Shown here piece after piece: positions 16,455 through 25,577 of a stretch of DNA of 64,000 nt. The stretch is from Megasphaera sp. MJR8396C. Lineage in GTDB: Bacteria > Bacillota > Negativicutes > Veillonellales > Megasphaeraceae. The translations under genes and the position numbers were made by a program. The notes below the pieces were generated by a model. The model was given only the letters and a program-made list of their open reading frames with translations. It ran no database searches and had not been told where the DNA came from. Positions within the stretch are counted from its first letter, which is position 1. Every line of letters starts with the position of its first letter. The DNA lies in NCBI RefSeq assembly GCF_001546855.1, contig NZ_KQ958206.1:2104-66103 (forward strand). The letters are read 5' to 3'.

Positions 16455-16663
16455 GGGATTACCTCCTTTGAAGCGAGTATTAAAATAATGTAATATATGC
16501 GTGTAGTATATGGGCCGTAACCCTTTGCTTCATTGTACCATAACACCGGGGAACACGTCTGGGATTTTACCGATTTTTTGGATTTGATTTTCCGTTAAAA
16601 AGGGGAGATTATGCCACGTCAATCGGTTTTGATATTTATTTTGACTTTTTGACCTATATTCTC

Positions 16664-16692
16664 TTGACAAAAGATTTGGGTCATGCTATCTT
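16664..16692 (+). promoter_or_regulatory. Promoter of the hrcA-grpE-dnaK-dnaJ operon
   Basis: Perfect TTGACA, 17-bp spacer, TATCTT. Confidence 0.85.
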
Positions 16693-16702
16693 ATATATAG
16701 TC

Positions 16703-16729
16703 TTAGAGGTCAAATAGTCAGAACGCTAA
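16703..16729 (+). promoter_or_regulatory. Divergent CIRCE element (HrcA operator)
   Basis: TTAGAGGTC, exactly 9 bp, GAACGCTAA. The CIRCE consensus is TTAGCACTC-N9-GAGTGCTAA; 13 of 18 positions match, with the outer TTAG/CTAA and the N9 spacing intact. It lies just downstream of the -10 box, where HrcA binding would block transcription. Confidence 0.65.
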
Positions 16730-16760
16730 GAAAAGTCAAATGAGCAAGAGGTGAGTGGTC

Positions 16761-17795
16761 ATGAACTTGGATGCACGAAAACAGAAGATACTGCAAGTCA
16801 TCGTTCAGGACTACATCGCCTCTGCTGAGCCTGTCGGGTCACGGACGATTGCCCGTAAGTATGATTTGGGCGTCAGTCCGGCGACGATCCGCAACGAGAT
16901 GTTCGATTTGGAAATGATGGGATATTTGGAACAGCCGCACACGTCGGCCGGCCGAGTCCCGTCTTTGAAGGGCTATCGGCTCTATGTCGACTGCCTTCTC
17001 AAGCCGACGAAGATCACGGAAGCGGAAAAGAAGTTCGTCCAGTCCTGGTTTCAAGATAAGCTGAGCAGTGTCGATGAAATCTTTCAGTCGACGGCCAAGC
17101 TCCTGGCGAGGATTACGCACAACGTCACCTTGATCATGGCGTCGGAGCGGCTCAACTCCAAGTTGAAGTACATTCGCTTCCTGCCCCTCGATGACAGAAG
17201 GGCGATCATGATCGTCGTCACTGACACGGGACAGGTTGAAAATTGTATTTATCCGAAGCCCCGCGGGGCCAGCATGGATGATTTGAACATCATTGCTCAA
17301 AAGCTGACCAACTATCTGACCGGTACGGCCATGGACCGCATCGATGAAAAGGCTATCGAAACATTTCATGAAACCATCGTCGACGACGTCGAACTGTATC
17401 GGCTGGCCTTCCGGGCCATGGAGCAGACGCGCCGCCAAGGAGAGCATTTCTACAAAGGCGGTACGACGGAGCTGCTCAACAAGCCGGAATTTAAAGACGT
17501 CGACAAGGCCAAGAGCCTCTTTACCATGTTGGAAGAACAGGACATCGTCGCCAACATCCTTCACGATGAAGGCGAAGGTCAGGCTGTTACCGTCCGGATC
17601 GGTGAGGAAACGAAGCTGTCGCCAATCAACGACTGCAGCATCATTGAAGCGACCTTTACCGATCACGATGTCGTTCTCGGCAAGCTGGCCGTCTTAGGAC
17701 CAGCCCGGATGGAATATGCCAAGATCATCGGCCTGTTGGATTTCATGAAACAGCATATGACACAGATGCTGTCCCATTACCAGGACGAGACGTAA
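16761..17795 (+). CDS. hrcA: Heat-inducible transcription repressor HrcA
   Basis: 344 residues from ATG 16761 (AGAGGTGAG upstream; a GTG two codons earlier overlaps that site). N-terminal winged helix with the family signature GSRTIARKYDLGVSPATIRNEM split over residues 26-48 and HTSAGRVPSLKGYRLYVD, then the GAF-like and dimerisation regions. HrcA represses the chaperone operon through CIRCE and needs GroEL to stay folded. First gene of a long operon, so it is autoregulated. Confidence 0.96.
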   Translation: MNLDARKQKILQVIVQDYIASAEPVGSRTIARKYDLGVSPATIRNEMFDLEMMGYLEQPHTSAGRVPSLKGYRLYVDCLLKPTKITEAEKKFVQSWFQDKLSSVDEIFQSTAKLLARITHNVTLIMASERLNSKLKYIRFLPLDDRRAIMIVVTDTGQVENCIYPKPRGASMDDLNIIAQKLTNYLTGTAMDRIDEKAIETFHETIVDDVELYRLAFRAMEQTRRQGEHFYKGGTTELLNKPEFKDVDKAKSLFTMLEEQDIVANILHDEGEGQAVTVRIGEETKLSPINDCSIIEATFTDHDVVLGKLAVLGPARMEYAKIIGLLDFMKQHMTQMLSHYQDET

Positions 17796-17813
17796 GGAGG
17801 AGTACCGAACGAG

Positions 17814-18416
17814 ATGAGTAACGAAGAGAAAAAAGATACTGTATTACAGGAAGAAGCGAATAAAGTAGCAGAAGACGCTGCTAAGGAAAAAGCCGAAGCC
17901 GTAGACGCTCAGGCGGCAGATGAGGGCGCTGCGCAAGCAGAACCGGATGCCAATGACGGCGCTGACAAGGCCGATGCGGAAAAAGCCGCAAAGTTTGAAC
18001 AGCAGTTCGTTCGCCTGCAGGCTGATTTTGCCAACTATAAGAAGCGTACTGCTTCCGAAAAGCTTCAGATTTCGGAAGTCGTCAAAATGGATGTCCTCAG
18101 CCGGATCCTGCCGGTCATCGACAATTTTGAACGGGCTCTAAAAGCCCCGACGGATGCCGTTTCCGACGATGTACACTCCTTTATCGAAGGGTATGAAATG
18201 ATTTACAAACAGCTTATGGCCGTCCTTGAAAAGGAAGGGGTCACGAAAATCGAAGCTGTTGGTAAACCTTTCGATCCCAACTATCATCAGGCTGTCATGC
18301 GTGTGCCCAGTGACGAATACGATGACGATATCGTCGTAGAGGTCCTTCAGGAGGGCTATCTCCTGGGTGAAAAGACCTTGCGTCCGGCCATGGTTAAAGT
18401 TGCATTTAACGGTTAA
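17814..18416 (+). CDS. grpE: Nucleotide exchange factor GrpE
   Basis: 200 residues. Acidic Ala/Glu/Asp-rich N-terminus (about 55 residues), a coiled-coil region (FVRLQADFANYKKR) and the C-terminal beta domain (GYLLGEKTLRPAMVKVA). GrpE releases ADP from DnaK. It sits 18 bp after hrcA and 33 bp before dnaK, the standard Firmicute order. Confidence 0.97.
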   Translation: MSNEEKKDTVLQEEANKVAEDAAKEKAEAVDAQAADEGAAQAEPDANDGADKADAEKAAKFEQQFVRLQADFANYKKRTASEKLQISEVVKMDVLSRILPVIDNFERALKAPTDAVSDDVHSFIEGYEMIYKQLMAVLEKEGVTKIEAVGKPFDPNYHQAVMRVPSDEYDDDIVVEVLQEGYLLGEKTLRPAMVKVAFNG

Positions 18417-18449
18417 TTATCGTTTAGTATAAGAATGGAGGAATCTTTT

Positions 18450-20306
18450 ATGAGTAAAGTTATTGGTATTGACTTAGGTACGACAAACTCCGTAGTCGCT
18501 GTTATGGAAGGCGGCGAACCTACGGTCATCACGAATACGGAAGGTTCTCGTCTCACCCCGTCGGTTGTCGGTTTCTCAAAGACCGGCGAACGCCTCGTCG
18601 GCCAGTTGGCAAAACGCCAGGCCGTTTCTAACCCGGAAAACACCATTGCCTCGATCAAGCGTCACATGGGCGAAAACTACACCGTTGACGTTCAGGGCAA
18701 AAACTATACGCCGCAGGAAATTTCGGCTATGGTCCTTCAGAAATTGAAGGAAGACGCTGAAAGCTACTTGGGCGAAAAAGTAACCCAGGCCGTTATCACG
18801 GTTCCGGCTTACTTTAACGACAGCCAGCGTCAGGCTACGAAAGACGCCGGTAAAATCGCCGGTCTCGACGTTCTCCGTATCGTCAACGAACCGACGGCAG
18901 CCGCTCTTGCTTATGGCCTCGATAAAGGCGGCGACGGCAAGATCCTCGTATTTGACCTCGGCGGCGGTACATTCGACGTCTCGATCCTCGAACTCGGCGA
19001 CGGCGTCTTTGAAGTAAAGGCTACCAACGGCAATACGAAACTCGGCGGCGACGACTTCGACAACAAGGTCATGGATTGGATGGTTGACGAATTCAAGAAA
19101 CAGACCGGCATCGACCTCTCGCAGGATAAGATGGCTGACCAGCGCTTGAAAGAAGCTGCTGAAAAAGCAAAAATCGAATTGTCGACGGTCCTTTCGACCA
19201 ACATCAACCTGCCCTTCATCACGGCTGACGCTTCGGGCCCGAAACATCTCGACCTGACCCTGACCCGTGCTAAATTCAACGAACTGACGGAAGACCTCGT
19301 CCATGCTACGATGGAACCGACGAAGAAGGCTATTGCCGACTCCGGTCTCAGCATCGACGAAATCGATAAGATCATCCTCGTCGGTGGTTCCAGCCGTATC
19401 CCGGCCGTTCAGGAAGCCATCAAATCGATCCTCGGTAAAGAACCGAGCAAGGGCGTAAACCCTGACGAATGCGTTGCTATCGGCGCTGCTATCCAGGCCG
19501 GTGTCCTCGTAGGTGACGTCAAAGACGTTCTCCTCCTCGACGTTACGCCGTTGTCCCTCGGTATCGAAACCCTCGGTGGTGTCTTCACCAAGATCATCGA
19601 ACGCAATACGACAATCCCGACCTCTGGCAGCCAGGTATTCTCGACGGCAGCCGACAATCAGCCGTCCGTTGACGTCCACGTCCTTCAGGGCGAACGTGAA
19701 ATGGCTGCTGACAACAAGACCCTCGGCCGCTTTGAACTGACGGGCATTCCGGCAGCTCCGCGTGGAGTACCTCGTATCGAAGTTACTTTCAACATCGATG
19801 CTAACGGTATCGTAAACGTTTCGGCAAAAGACCTCGGAACGGGTAAGGAACAGAAGATCACTATCAAATCCTCTTCGGGTCTCGACAAGAGCGAAATCGA
19901 CCGCATGGTCAAGGAAGCTGCTGCTCACGAAGCCGAAGATAAGAAACGTAAAGAAGGCATCGAAGCGAAGAACAACGCCGACTCCCTCATTTACCAGGCT
20001 GAAAAGACCATCAAGGATATGGGTGACAAAGCCGACGCTGCTAAAGTTTCGGAAATTAAAGACAAAATCGCCGACTTGAAAGAAGCTGTAAAGAGCGACG
20101 ATGTCGATAAGATCAAGGCTGCTTCGGAAGCATTGACCAAACCGCTTTACGACTTGACCAGCGAAATGTACAAGAACGCTGATGCAGCTTCGCAGCAGGC
20201 ACAGCCGGAAGGCGGCAGCGCTCAGTCCGATGCCGGCGAAAGCCAGAAGCAGGATGACAATGTAGTAGACGCCGATTACACCGTAGTTGACGACGATAAG
20301 AAGTAA
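18450..20306 (+). CDS. dnaK: Chaperone DnaK (Hsp70)
   Basis: 618 residues from ATG 18450 (GGAGG upstream; the longer frame starts 5 codons earlier at TTG). ATPase-domain motifs [26 protein letters not shown] and [10 protein letters not shown], the interdomain linker [13 protein letters not shown], a substrate-binding domain, and a Gln/Asp-rich lid tail ending in [17 protein letters not shown]-dependent folding chaperone working with GrpE and DnaJ. Confidence 0.98.
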   Translation: MSKVIGIDLGTTNSVVAVMEGGEPTVITNTEGSRLTPSVVGFSKTGERLVGQLAKRQAVSNPENTIASIKRHMGENYTVDVQGKNYTPQEISAMVLQKLKEDAESYLGEKVTQAVITVPAYFNDSQRQATKDAGKIAGLDVLRIVNEPTAAALAYGLDKGGDGKILVFDLGGGTFDVSILELGDGVFEVKATNGNTKLGGDDFDNKVMDWMVDEFKKQTGIDLSQDKMADQRLKEAAEKAKIELSTVLSTNINLPFITADASGPKHLDLTLTRAKFNELTEDLVHATMEPTKKAIADSGLSIDEIDKIILVGGSSRIPAVQEAIKSILGKEPSKGVNPDECVAIGAAIQAGVLVGDVKDVLLLDVTPLSLGIETLGGVFTKIIERNTTIPTSGSQVFSTAADNQPSVDVHVLQGEREMAADNKTLGRFELTGIPAAPRGVPRIEVTFNIDANGIVNVSAKDLGTGKEQKITIKSSSGLDKSEIDRMVKEAAAHEAEDKKRKEGIEAKNNADSLIYQAEKTIKDMGDKADAAKVSEIKDKIADLKEAVKSDDVDKIKAASEALTKPLYDLTSEMYKNADAASQQAQPEGGSAQSDAGESQKQDDNVVDADYTVVDDDKK

Positions 20307-20329
20307 GATAGATAAGAGGGGCTTCTCAG

Positions 20330-21643
20330 ATGAGCAAAAGAGATTACTATGAAGTGCTCGGCGTTTCCAAAGACGCCAGCGATGCGGAAATTAAAAAAGC
20401 TTTTAAAAAGCTGGCCCTCAAGTATCATCCGGACCGCAACCCTGATGATCCGAAGGCGGCTGAAGAAAAGTTCAAAGAAATCAACGAAGCCTACAGCGTC
20501 TTGTCTAATTCGCAAAAACGCGCCCAGTACGACCAGTTCGGTCCGGCAGCCTTCCAGAATGGGAACGCTGCCGGTTCCGGTGCTGGTTTTGGTCAGGGCG
20601 GCTTCGGAGGATTTGGCGGCTTTGGCGGTTTCGGCCAGGGCGGTCAGGGCTTCGGTGGCTTTGAAGATATCTTTGATTCCTTCTTTGGCGGTCAAGGCGG
20701 CCGGCAGTCGTCCAATGGGCCTCAGCGGGGCGCCGATCTGCGCTATGACGTAGACATCGCCTTGAAGCAGGCTGCTTTTGGGACGGAAATGGAAATTGAA
20801 GTTCCCAAGGAAGAAACGTGTGACCACTGTCACGGCGAAGGTGCCGAACCGGGCAGCAAGGTCGATACCTGCCCTGACTGTCACGGTACAGGCCAGCAGC
20901 GTGTCGTCCAGAACACACCCTTTGGCCAGATGGTCAATGTCCGCACTTGCAGCCGCTGCGGCGGTACGGGCAAGATCATCCATGACAAATGCAAGAAATG
21001 TCATGGTTCGGGAACGGTAAAAGTTCGCAAGAAACTGAAGATCAAGATTCCTGCCGGTGTCGATGACGGCGCACGCCTGCGCGTTGCCGGCGAAGGTGAA
21101 CCGGGTACCCGAGGCGGCGGTCACGGCGATCTGTACGTCTACATCTTCGTTCGCCGCGATCCGAAGTTTGCCCGTGAAGGAAGCGACATCTTGTCAGAAG
21201 AAACGATTTCCTTTGCTCAGGCAGCTTTGGGGACCAAGATTCCTGTCGAAACCCTGGATGGAAAAATCGAGTTGAACATTCCGGCCGGCACCCAGACCGG
21301 TACCTTGTTCCGCATTCGCGGCAAGGGCATTCCGGTCCTCGGCGCCAAGAACCGCCGCGGTGATCACCACGTCCGGGTTACGGTTTCCATTCCTAAGAAA
21401 TTAAACGACAAACAGCAGGAACTCCTGCGTGAATTCGCCTATGCCGGCGGTGAAACGTGGGTGGGGGAGCCAAAGTCGGCTGAAAAGAAGGCCGATGACA
21501 GTGCTGTAAGCAATACGAAAAAAGACACCAAGAAGAACAAGAAGAGCGTCTGGAACAAGCTGAAAGACGATTTGTTTCAGAGCTTGAGAAAAGTATGGGG
21601 CGACTTCTGTTGGAGTTGGGCCCGATTAAAAGAAGATCTGTAA
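20330..21643 (+). CDS. dnaJ: Chaperone DnaJ (Hsp40) with C-terminal extension
   Basis: 437 residues, about 55 longer than usual. J domain with HPD (KYHPDRNPD, about residues 33-37), a Gly/Phe-rich linker, four CxxCxGxG zinc repeats ([32 protein letters not shown]) and the C-terminal peptide-binding domain. From about residue 378 it continues in a Lys-rich linker and a Trp-containing amphipathic segment ([21 protein letters not shown]), which standard DnaJ lacks. The stop precedes prmA by 20 bp. Confidence 0.97.
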   Translation: MSKRDYYEVLGVSKDASDAEIKKAFKKLALKYHPDRNPDDPKAAEEKFKEINEAYSVLSNSQKRAQYDQFGPAAFQNGNAAGSGAGFGQGGFGGFGGFGGFGQGGQGFGGFEDIFDSFFGGQGGRQSSNGPQRGADLRYDVDIALKQAAFGTEMEIEVPKEETCDHCHGEGAEPGSKVDTCPDCHGTGQQRVVQNTPFGQMVNVRTCSRCGGTGKIIHDKCKKCHGSGTVKVRKKLKIKIPAGVDDGARLRVAGEGEPGTRGGGHGDLYVYIFVRRDPKFAREGSDILSEETISFAQAALGTKIPVETLDGKIELNIPAGTQTGTLFRIRGKGIPVLGAKNRRGDHHVRVTVSIPKKLNDKQQELLREFAYAGGETWVGEPKSAEKKADDSAVSNTKKDTKKNKKSVWNKLKDDLFQSLRKVWGDFCWSWARLKEDL

Positions 21644-21663
21644 AGATGAAGGGAGCATAGACG

Positions 21664-22539
21664 ATGCAATGGAATGAAGTCGATTTGCTCGTTTCCCCAG
21701 TGGCCACCGATTTGGTGGCCCTTCTTGTTTATGAATGTGGCAGCAACGGTTCGGTCATCGACGATGAACAGCCGGACTCTGAGGGTCGCGTCCGCATTAC
21801 AGCGTATTTCCCGCTGGCACAAGAAGGTTTGGTGGAAACGATACGAGAAAAAATGAACGCCCTTGAAAGCCGCGGCGCCGACCTCGGCAACTGGCAGGTC
21901 ATCGAAAAGAACGTCAACGATGAAGACTGGCTCTTTGCCTGGCAGGATCATTTCCATCCCAAGAAGATCTCACGCCATTTTTGGGCGGAACCGGCTTGGG
22001 AAAAAGCGTCGCCGGAACCGGGAGAAGATGTCCTTACCATCGATCCCGGACTCGCTTTTGGCAGCGGCTTTCACGATACGACCTGTCTCTGTGTCCAGTA
22101 CCTGGAAGATACGGTACAACCGGGCGACATCGTCTTTGACATCGGAACGGGTACGGGAATTTTGGCCATTGCAGCTGCTAAATTGGGAGCCGCTCATGCA
22201 GCAGCCGTCGATTTTGACAGTGCCGCTGTCGCCCAGGCCCGGGTCAATGCAGCCATTAACGGCGTCGAAGATAGGCTGTCCATTGCCAACAGCGACCTTT
22301 TGGCGGCCATCCCTAAGGGACAAAAAGCCGACGTCATCGTGGCCAATCTGGTGACCAATGCCGTCTTGGCACTCTTGCCGACGGTGGCTCCTTATTTAAA
22401 AGACGGCGGCACGCTCATCGTCAGCGGTATCATCGACGACCGCATCGACGAAGTGCGGGCGGCTGCCGAAAAGGCCGGGTTTGTATGGGCTGATGAACAG
22501 CTCCGGAGCGGCTGGTATGCCGTAAAATTGACGAGGTGA
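21664..22539 (+). CDS. prmA: Ribosomal protein L11 methyltransferase
   Basis: 291 residues. SAM-dependent trimethylation of ribosomal protein L11. Motifs: LAFGSGFHDTTCLC before the Rossmann core, FDIGTGTGILAIAAAKLGA (SAM binding), and ANLVTNAVLALLP in place of the more common NIL motif. Typical position after dnaJ in Firmicutes; 4 bp before rsmE. Confidence 0.95.
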   Translation: MQWNEVDLLVSPVATDLVALLVYECGSNGSVIDDEQPDSEGRVRITAYFPLAQEGLVETIREKMNALESRGADLGNWQVIEKNVNDEDWLFAWQDHFHPKKISRHFWAEPAWEKASPEPGEDVLTIDPGLAFGSGFHDTTCLCVQYLEDTVQPGDIVFDIGTGTGILAIAAAKLGAAHAAAVDFDSAAVAQARVNAAINGVEDRLSIANSDLLAAIPKGQKADVIVANLVTNAVLALLPTVAPYLKDGGTLIVSGIIDDRIDEVRAAAEKAGFVWADEQLRSGWYAVKLTR

Positions 22540-22543
22540 GATC

Positions 22544-23272
22544 ATGCGCAAGATTTTTACGGATTTTCCGATTTGCGGTACCTTTGAACTGTCGGCTGAC
22601 GATGCCCGTCACGTCGTCCTCGTCCTGCGCCACACCGTAGGCGACACCATTCCTGTGACCGACGTGACCGGGACCACCTATGAATGCTTCATTACCCGCA
22701 TCGAAGGTCATTCGGCCTATTTGACGCCGGCTAAAAAGTTATCTGAGCCGGCGGCTTCGGTAGGAACGGTTACTTTGGCAGCCGGCATCTTAAAAGGTGA
22801 TAAGTTCGACTGGGTCATTCAGAAGGCGACGGAGCTTGGCGTCAGCCGAATCGTTCCTGTACAAATGGAATATTGTGTAGTAAAATTAGATGATAAACGG
22901 CAGAAGTCCCGGCTTGAACGGTGGCAGCGGCTGGCACTGGAAGGGGCTAAGCAGTGCGGCCGCGACGACGTGCCCGATGTGGCACCGGTCATGACCTTTA
23001 CGGATTTTGTCGACGCTTATGCCGACCGGCGCTGCATCCTTCCCTATGAACGGGAAACGGCGCCGCTGTCCGAAGCCTGCCGCGACGTGCGGACCGGTGA
23101 TGTCGTCATTGCCATCGGTCCCGAAGGGGGCTATGCCGAGAAGGAAATCGCCTACGCCGGGCAGCATTTTGCCTGGTGCCGCACGGTTTCTCTCGGTCCG
23201 CGTATCCTGCGGGCTGAAACGGCGTCGCTGACGGCCTTATCTATCATTATGTACGAAAGAGGATTCAAGTAA
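22544..23272 (+). CDS. rsmE: 16S rRNA (uracil-1498-N3)-methyltransferase
   Basis: 242 residues. SPOUT methyltransferase with an N-terminal PUA-like domain and the C-terminal knot: KFDWVIQKATELGV, AIGPEGGYAEKEI, VSLGPRILRAETAS. It shares one base with the start of mtaB (TAATG). Confidence 0.96.
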   Translation: MRKIFTDFPICGTFELSADDARHVVLVLRHTVGDTIPVTDVTGTTYECFITRIEGHSAYLTPAKKLSEPAASVGTVTLAAGILKGDKFDWVIQKATELGVSRIVPVQMEYCVVKLDDKRQKSRLERWQRLALEGAKQCGRDDVPDVAPVMTFTDFVDAYADRRCILPYERETAPLSEACRDVRTGDVVIAIGPEGGYAEKEIAYAGQHFAWCRTVSLGPRILRAETASLTALSIIMYERGFK

Positions 23273-24579
23273 TGCCAACTATTGCTTTTGCGACCCTGGG
23301 CTGTCGTGTCAACCAATACGATACGGACAGCATACGGGGCTTATTTCTACAAGCTGGCTTTGAAGAAGCTGATTTTAACGGCCCTGCCGACGTCTACATC
23401 ATCAATACCTGTTCGGTCACCCAAGTCGGTGAAAAAAAGTCTCGCCAGCTCATCCGGCGGACCAAGAAGCGCAATGAAGCGGCTAAGGTCATCGTTACCG
23501 GCTGTTATGCCCAGCTCGATCCGGAGCTGCTTTCGTCTATGCCCGAAGTCGATGCCGTCGTCGGGACCAATGAACGAAAACGCATCGTCTCCATCGTCGG
23601 CGAGTTGATTGCAGGCGGCGGTGATGAAGCCTTTACGGCCGTCCACGACGTGCGCCGTCACGATGAATTTGAGGAAATCCCCCTCTATCCGTCGGCTGTT
23701 GAACATACGCGGGCAGACCTGAAGATACAGGAAGGCTGCAATAATTTCTGTGCCTACTGCATCATTCCCTATACCCGCGGCGCTTTGAAGTCTCGCCGTC
23801 CCGATGCCGTTATTGCCGAAGCCAAACGTCTCGTCGACGCCGGTTTTAAGGAAATCGTCCTGACCGGCATCCACCTCGGTGCCTATGGCCGTGATCTCGA
23901 CGATCATCCGTCTCTGGCCCACATCCTCGACCGCTTGGTCAAAGAAACGGATGTAGCCCGTATCCGCATGGGTTCTATCGAATCGCTGGAAATCGACGAC
24001 GATATGATTGCCGTCATGAACAGTTCGGATCGGATTTGCCGCCACCTGCACCTGCCGCTCCAGGCGGGATCTGATGCGGTGTTAAAGGCCATGAACCGTC
24101 ATTATACGGTCGCTGAATACGAAGCCTTGATAGCCCGTCTGCGCAGCCGTATCAATGGCCTGACCGTTTCGACGGACCTCATCTTAGGCTTTCCCGGTGA
24201 AACAGAGGCCCTGTTTGAAGACACGATGGAAACGCTGAAACGCCTCAACTTTTCCCATATTCACGCCTTTCCCTATTCGCCGCGAAAAGGGACGCCGGCA
24301 GCAACTATGGAAGGCCAGATCGATACGGCAGAAAAGAAGCGCCGCGTCGAATTGGTCAATGAATTGTCGGCCCGTCAAAAAGCAGCGCTCCTCGAATCCC
24401 TCGTCGGGACGAACGCGTTGGTCCTCGTCGAAACCCAGGAGGGGACAGATGGTGAAGGCTTTACGGGAAATTATGAACGCGTTGCCCTTAGCGGACTTTC
24501 GGAAGGCGCACGGGGGACGGTCGTTTCCGTAGCCCTTGTCGGAACCGATGGCAAGAAGCTCTTGGGAAAGGCCCTTTGA
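23272..24579 (+). CDS. mtaB: tRNA t6A37 methylthiotransferase MtaB
   Basis: 435 residues. Radical-SAM methylthiotransferase that turns t6A37 into ms2t6A37 in tRNAs reading ANN codons. The N-terminal UPF0004 domain carries cluster cysteines (TLGCRVNQYD, NTCSVT, VTGCYAQ), the radical-SAM core has CNNFCAYCIIPYTRG, and a C-terminal TRAM domain follows. RsmE-MtaB adjacency to prmA is common in this phylum. Confidence 0.96.
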   Translation: MPTIAFATLGCRVNQYDTDSIRGLFLQAGFEEADFNGPADVYIINTCSVTQVGEKKSRQLIRRTKKRNEAAKVIVTGCYAQLDPELLSSMPEVDAVVGTNERKRIVSIVGELIAGGGDEAFTAVHDVRRHDEFEEIPLYPSAVEHTRADLKIQEGCNNFCAYCIIPYTRGALKSRRPDAVIAEAKRLVDAGFKEIVLTGIHLGAYGRDLDDHPSLAHILDRLVKETDVARIRMGSIESLEIDDDMIAVMNSSDRICRHLHLPLQAGSDAVLKAMNRHYTVAEYEALIARLRSRINGLTVSTDLILGFPGETEALFEDTMETLKRLNFSHIHAFPYSPRKGTPAATMEGQIDTAEKKRRVELVNELSARQKAALLESLVGTNALVLVETQEGTDGEGFTGNYERVALSGLSEGARGTVVSVALVGTDGKKLLGKAL

Positions 24580-24628
24580 TTGAAAGGGCATAGCCTGACT
24601 TTGCCGCATCCAGAAGGAGGAATTTATT

Positions 24629-24973
24629 ATGGAAGACTGCATTTTCTGCAAGATCATCGCCGGGGAAATCCCGAGCACCAAGGTTTGGGAAGACGATAAT
24701 TTCTTCGCCTTCAAGGACATCAATCCCGTCGCACCGGTACACGTTTTGGTCATTCCGAAGAAACACATTCAGAGCATTGCAGCCCTGACTCCGGATGATG
24801 CCGACATAGCCGGCAAGATGCTCTATGCGATCCAGAAAGTCGCTCAGGTCATGAACCTCGATAAGGATGGCTTCCGCGTCGTATTCAATACGGGAGAAAA
24901 GGCCGGTCAGACCGTTCATCATATGCACGCCCACATTTTAGGCGGCAAAGAAATGGCATGGCCCGGCGTATGA
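24629..24973 (+). CDS. HIT-family nucleotide hydrolase (HinT-like)
   Basis: 114 residues. Histidine-triad protein: CIFCKIIAGEIPS at the N-terminus with zinc-ligand-type cysteines, and the active-site triad in VHHMHAHILGG. HinT proteins hydrolyse purine nucleoside phosphoramidates. GGAGG precedes ATG by 8 nt. Still on the heat-shock operon transcript; the last codons overlap the next small gene (ATGA). Confidence 0.94.
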   Translation: MEDCIFCKIIAGEIPSTKVWEDDNFFAFKDINPVAPVHVLVIPKKHIQSIAALTPDDADIAGKMLYAIQKVAQVMNLDKDGFRVVFNTGEKAGQTVHHMHAHILGGKEMAWPGV

Positions 24974-25098
24974 GTGAGCGCCGGCCGCGAAGACAGCCGC
25001 AAAAGCATGTGCAGATTTCCCTGGCTTCGATTACCCGTATCATCGCCATCGTCATCCTCATCGGCCTCGTCGCCTTTTTAGCCATTCATAAAATCTAA
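24970..25098 (+). CDS. 42-residue single-pass membrane peptide
   Basis: ATG overlaps the HIT gene stop (ATGA), arguing for real translational coupling. The product has an Arg-rich cytosolic head (SERRPRRQPQKH), then one hydrophobic helix (about residues 20-39, IIAIVILIGLVAFLAI) and ends HKI: a positive-inside type II anchor. I do not recognise a family. It is the last gene before the operon terminator. Confidence 0.65.
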   Translation: MSERRPRRQPQKHVQISLASITRIIAIVILIGLVAFLAIHKI

Positions 25099-25111
25099 TG
25101 ATTCTTTCATG

Positions 25112-25139
25112 AAAAAAGACCCGACAGGGTCTTTTTTTT
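25112..25139 (+). terminator. Terminator of the hrcA-to-HIT operon
   Basis: AAAAAGACCC/GGGTCTTTTT stem with a 4-nt loop and a long T-run. Confidence 0.93.
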
Positions 25140-25201
25140 ACGCCCCTTTAATCCGCGACGTCTATAATAGAAGGAATAACATCGTGAAAGGGGAAGGTAT
25201 T

Positions 25202-25573
25202 ATGGAAACAAGGCTTTTAGGCTATTATGGAGAACAGGCTGCCATGGATTATATACGGCATCAGACGGATTATCGCATCCGCTGCTGCAACTACCGCAAT
25301 CGCATGGGTGAAATCGATATCATTGCCGACCATGGACGGACGCTTGTTTTCATCGAAGTCAAGACGCGACGATCTGAGCGCTACGGCAGGCCCTGTGAGG
25401 CCGTTGAACGGCGGAAGCGTCAGAAAATTACCTGTGTCGCTTCGGGCTATCTGAAACAGTTCAGGTTGTGGGATAAGCCCTGTCGTTTTGACGTCATCGA
25501 AGTCTGGCCCGGCGCTGACGATCAGCCCGTTATCCGCCACGTCGTCCATGCTTTTTTTGCAGAAAGGCGGTGA
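25202..25573 (+). CDS. UPF0102 (YraN) family endonuclease-like protein
   Basis: 123 residues from ATG 25202 (GGGGAAGG upstream; the longer frame begins in the terminator). Restriction-endonuclease-like fold with the family pattern GEIDIIADHG, FIEVKTRRS (Asp, and Glu-x-Lys) and GRPCEAV. The cellular role is unknown; it usually sits beside DNA-uptake or ribosome genes. Its stop is 4 bp before yifB. Confidence 0.9.
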   Translation: METRLLGYYGEQAAMDYIRHQTDYRIRCCNYRNRMGEIDIIADHGRTLVFIEVKTRRSERYGRPCEAVERRKRQKITCVASGYLKQFRLWDKPCRFDVIEVWPGADDQPVIRHVVHAFFAERR

Positions 25574-25577
25574 ACTC

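Larger units (their letters stand above)
16455..16760. other. Divergent control region between osmC-like gene and hrcA
   Basis: A 306-bp gap without a gene. It holds the hrcA promoter and CIRCE-like site (separate entries) and, around it, related heptamers: TTGACTTTTTGACC (16641-16654) on one side and GGTCAAATAGTCA (16708-16720) and AAAAGTCAAAT (16731-16741) on the other, forming an inverted pair that brackets the promoter. An AT-rich stretch near 16480-16510 probably holds the - strand promoter, but I could not place its boxes. Confidence 0.6.

Noticed and set aside
18576-19928. A 450-codon open frame on the - strand within dnaK
   Set aside because: It mirrors dnaK codon usage and has no family motifs; dnaK is complete and certain on the other strand.
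20575-20720. Tandem GGCTTCGG-like repeats in dnaJ as a DNA repeat element
   Set aside because: They encode the normal Gly/Phe-rich linker of DnaJ.
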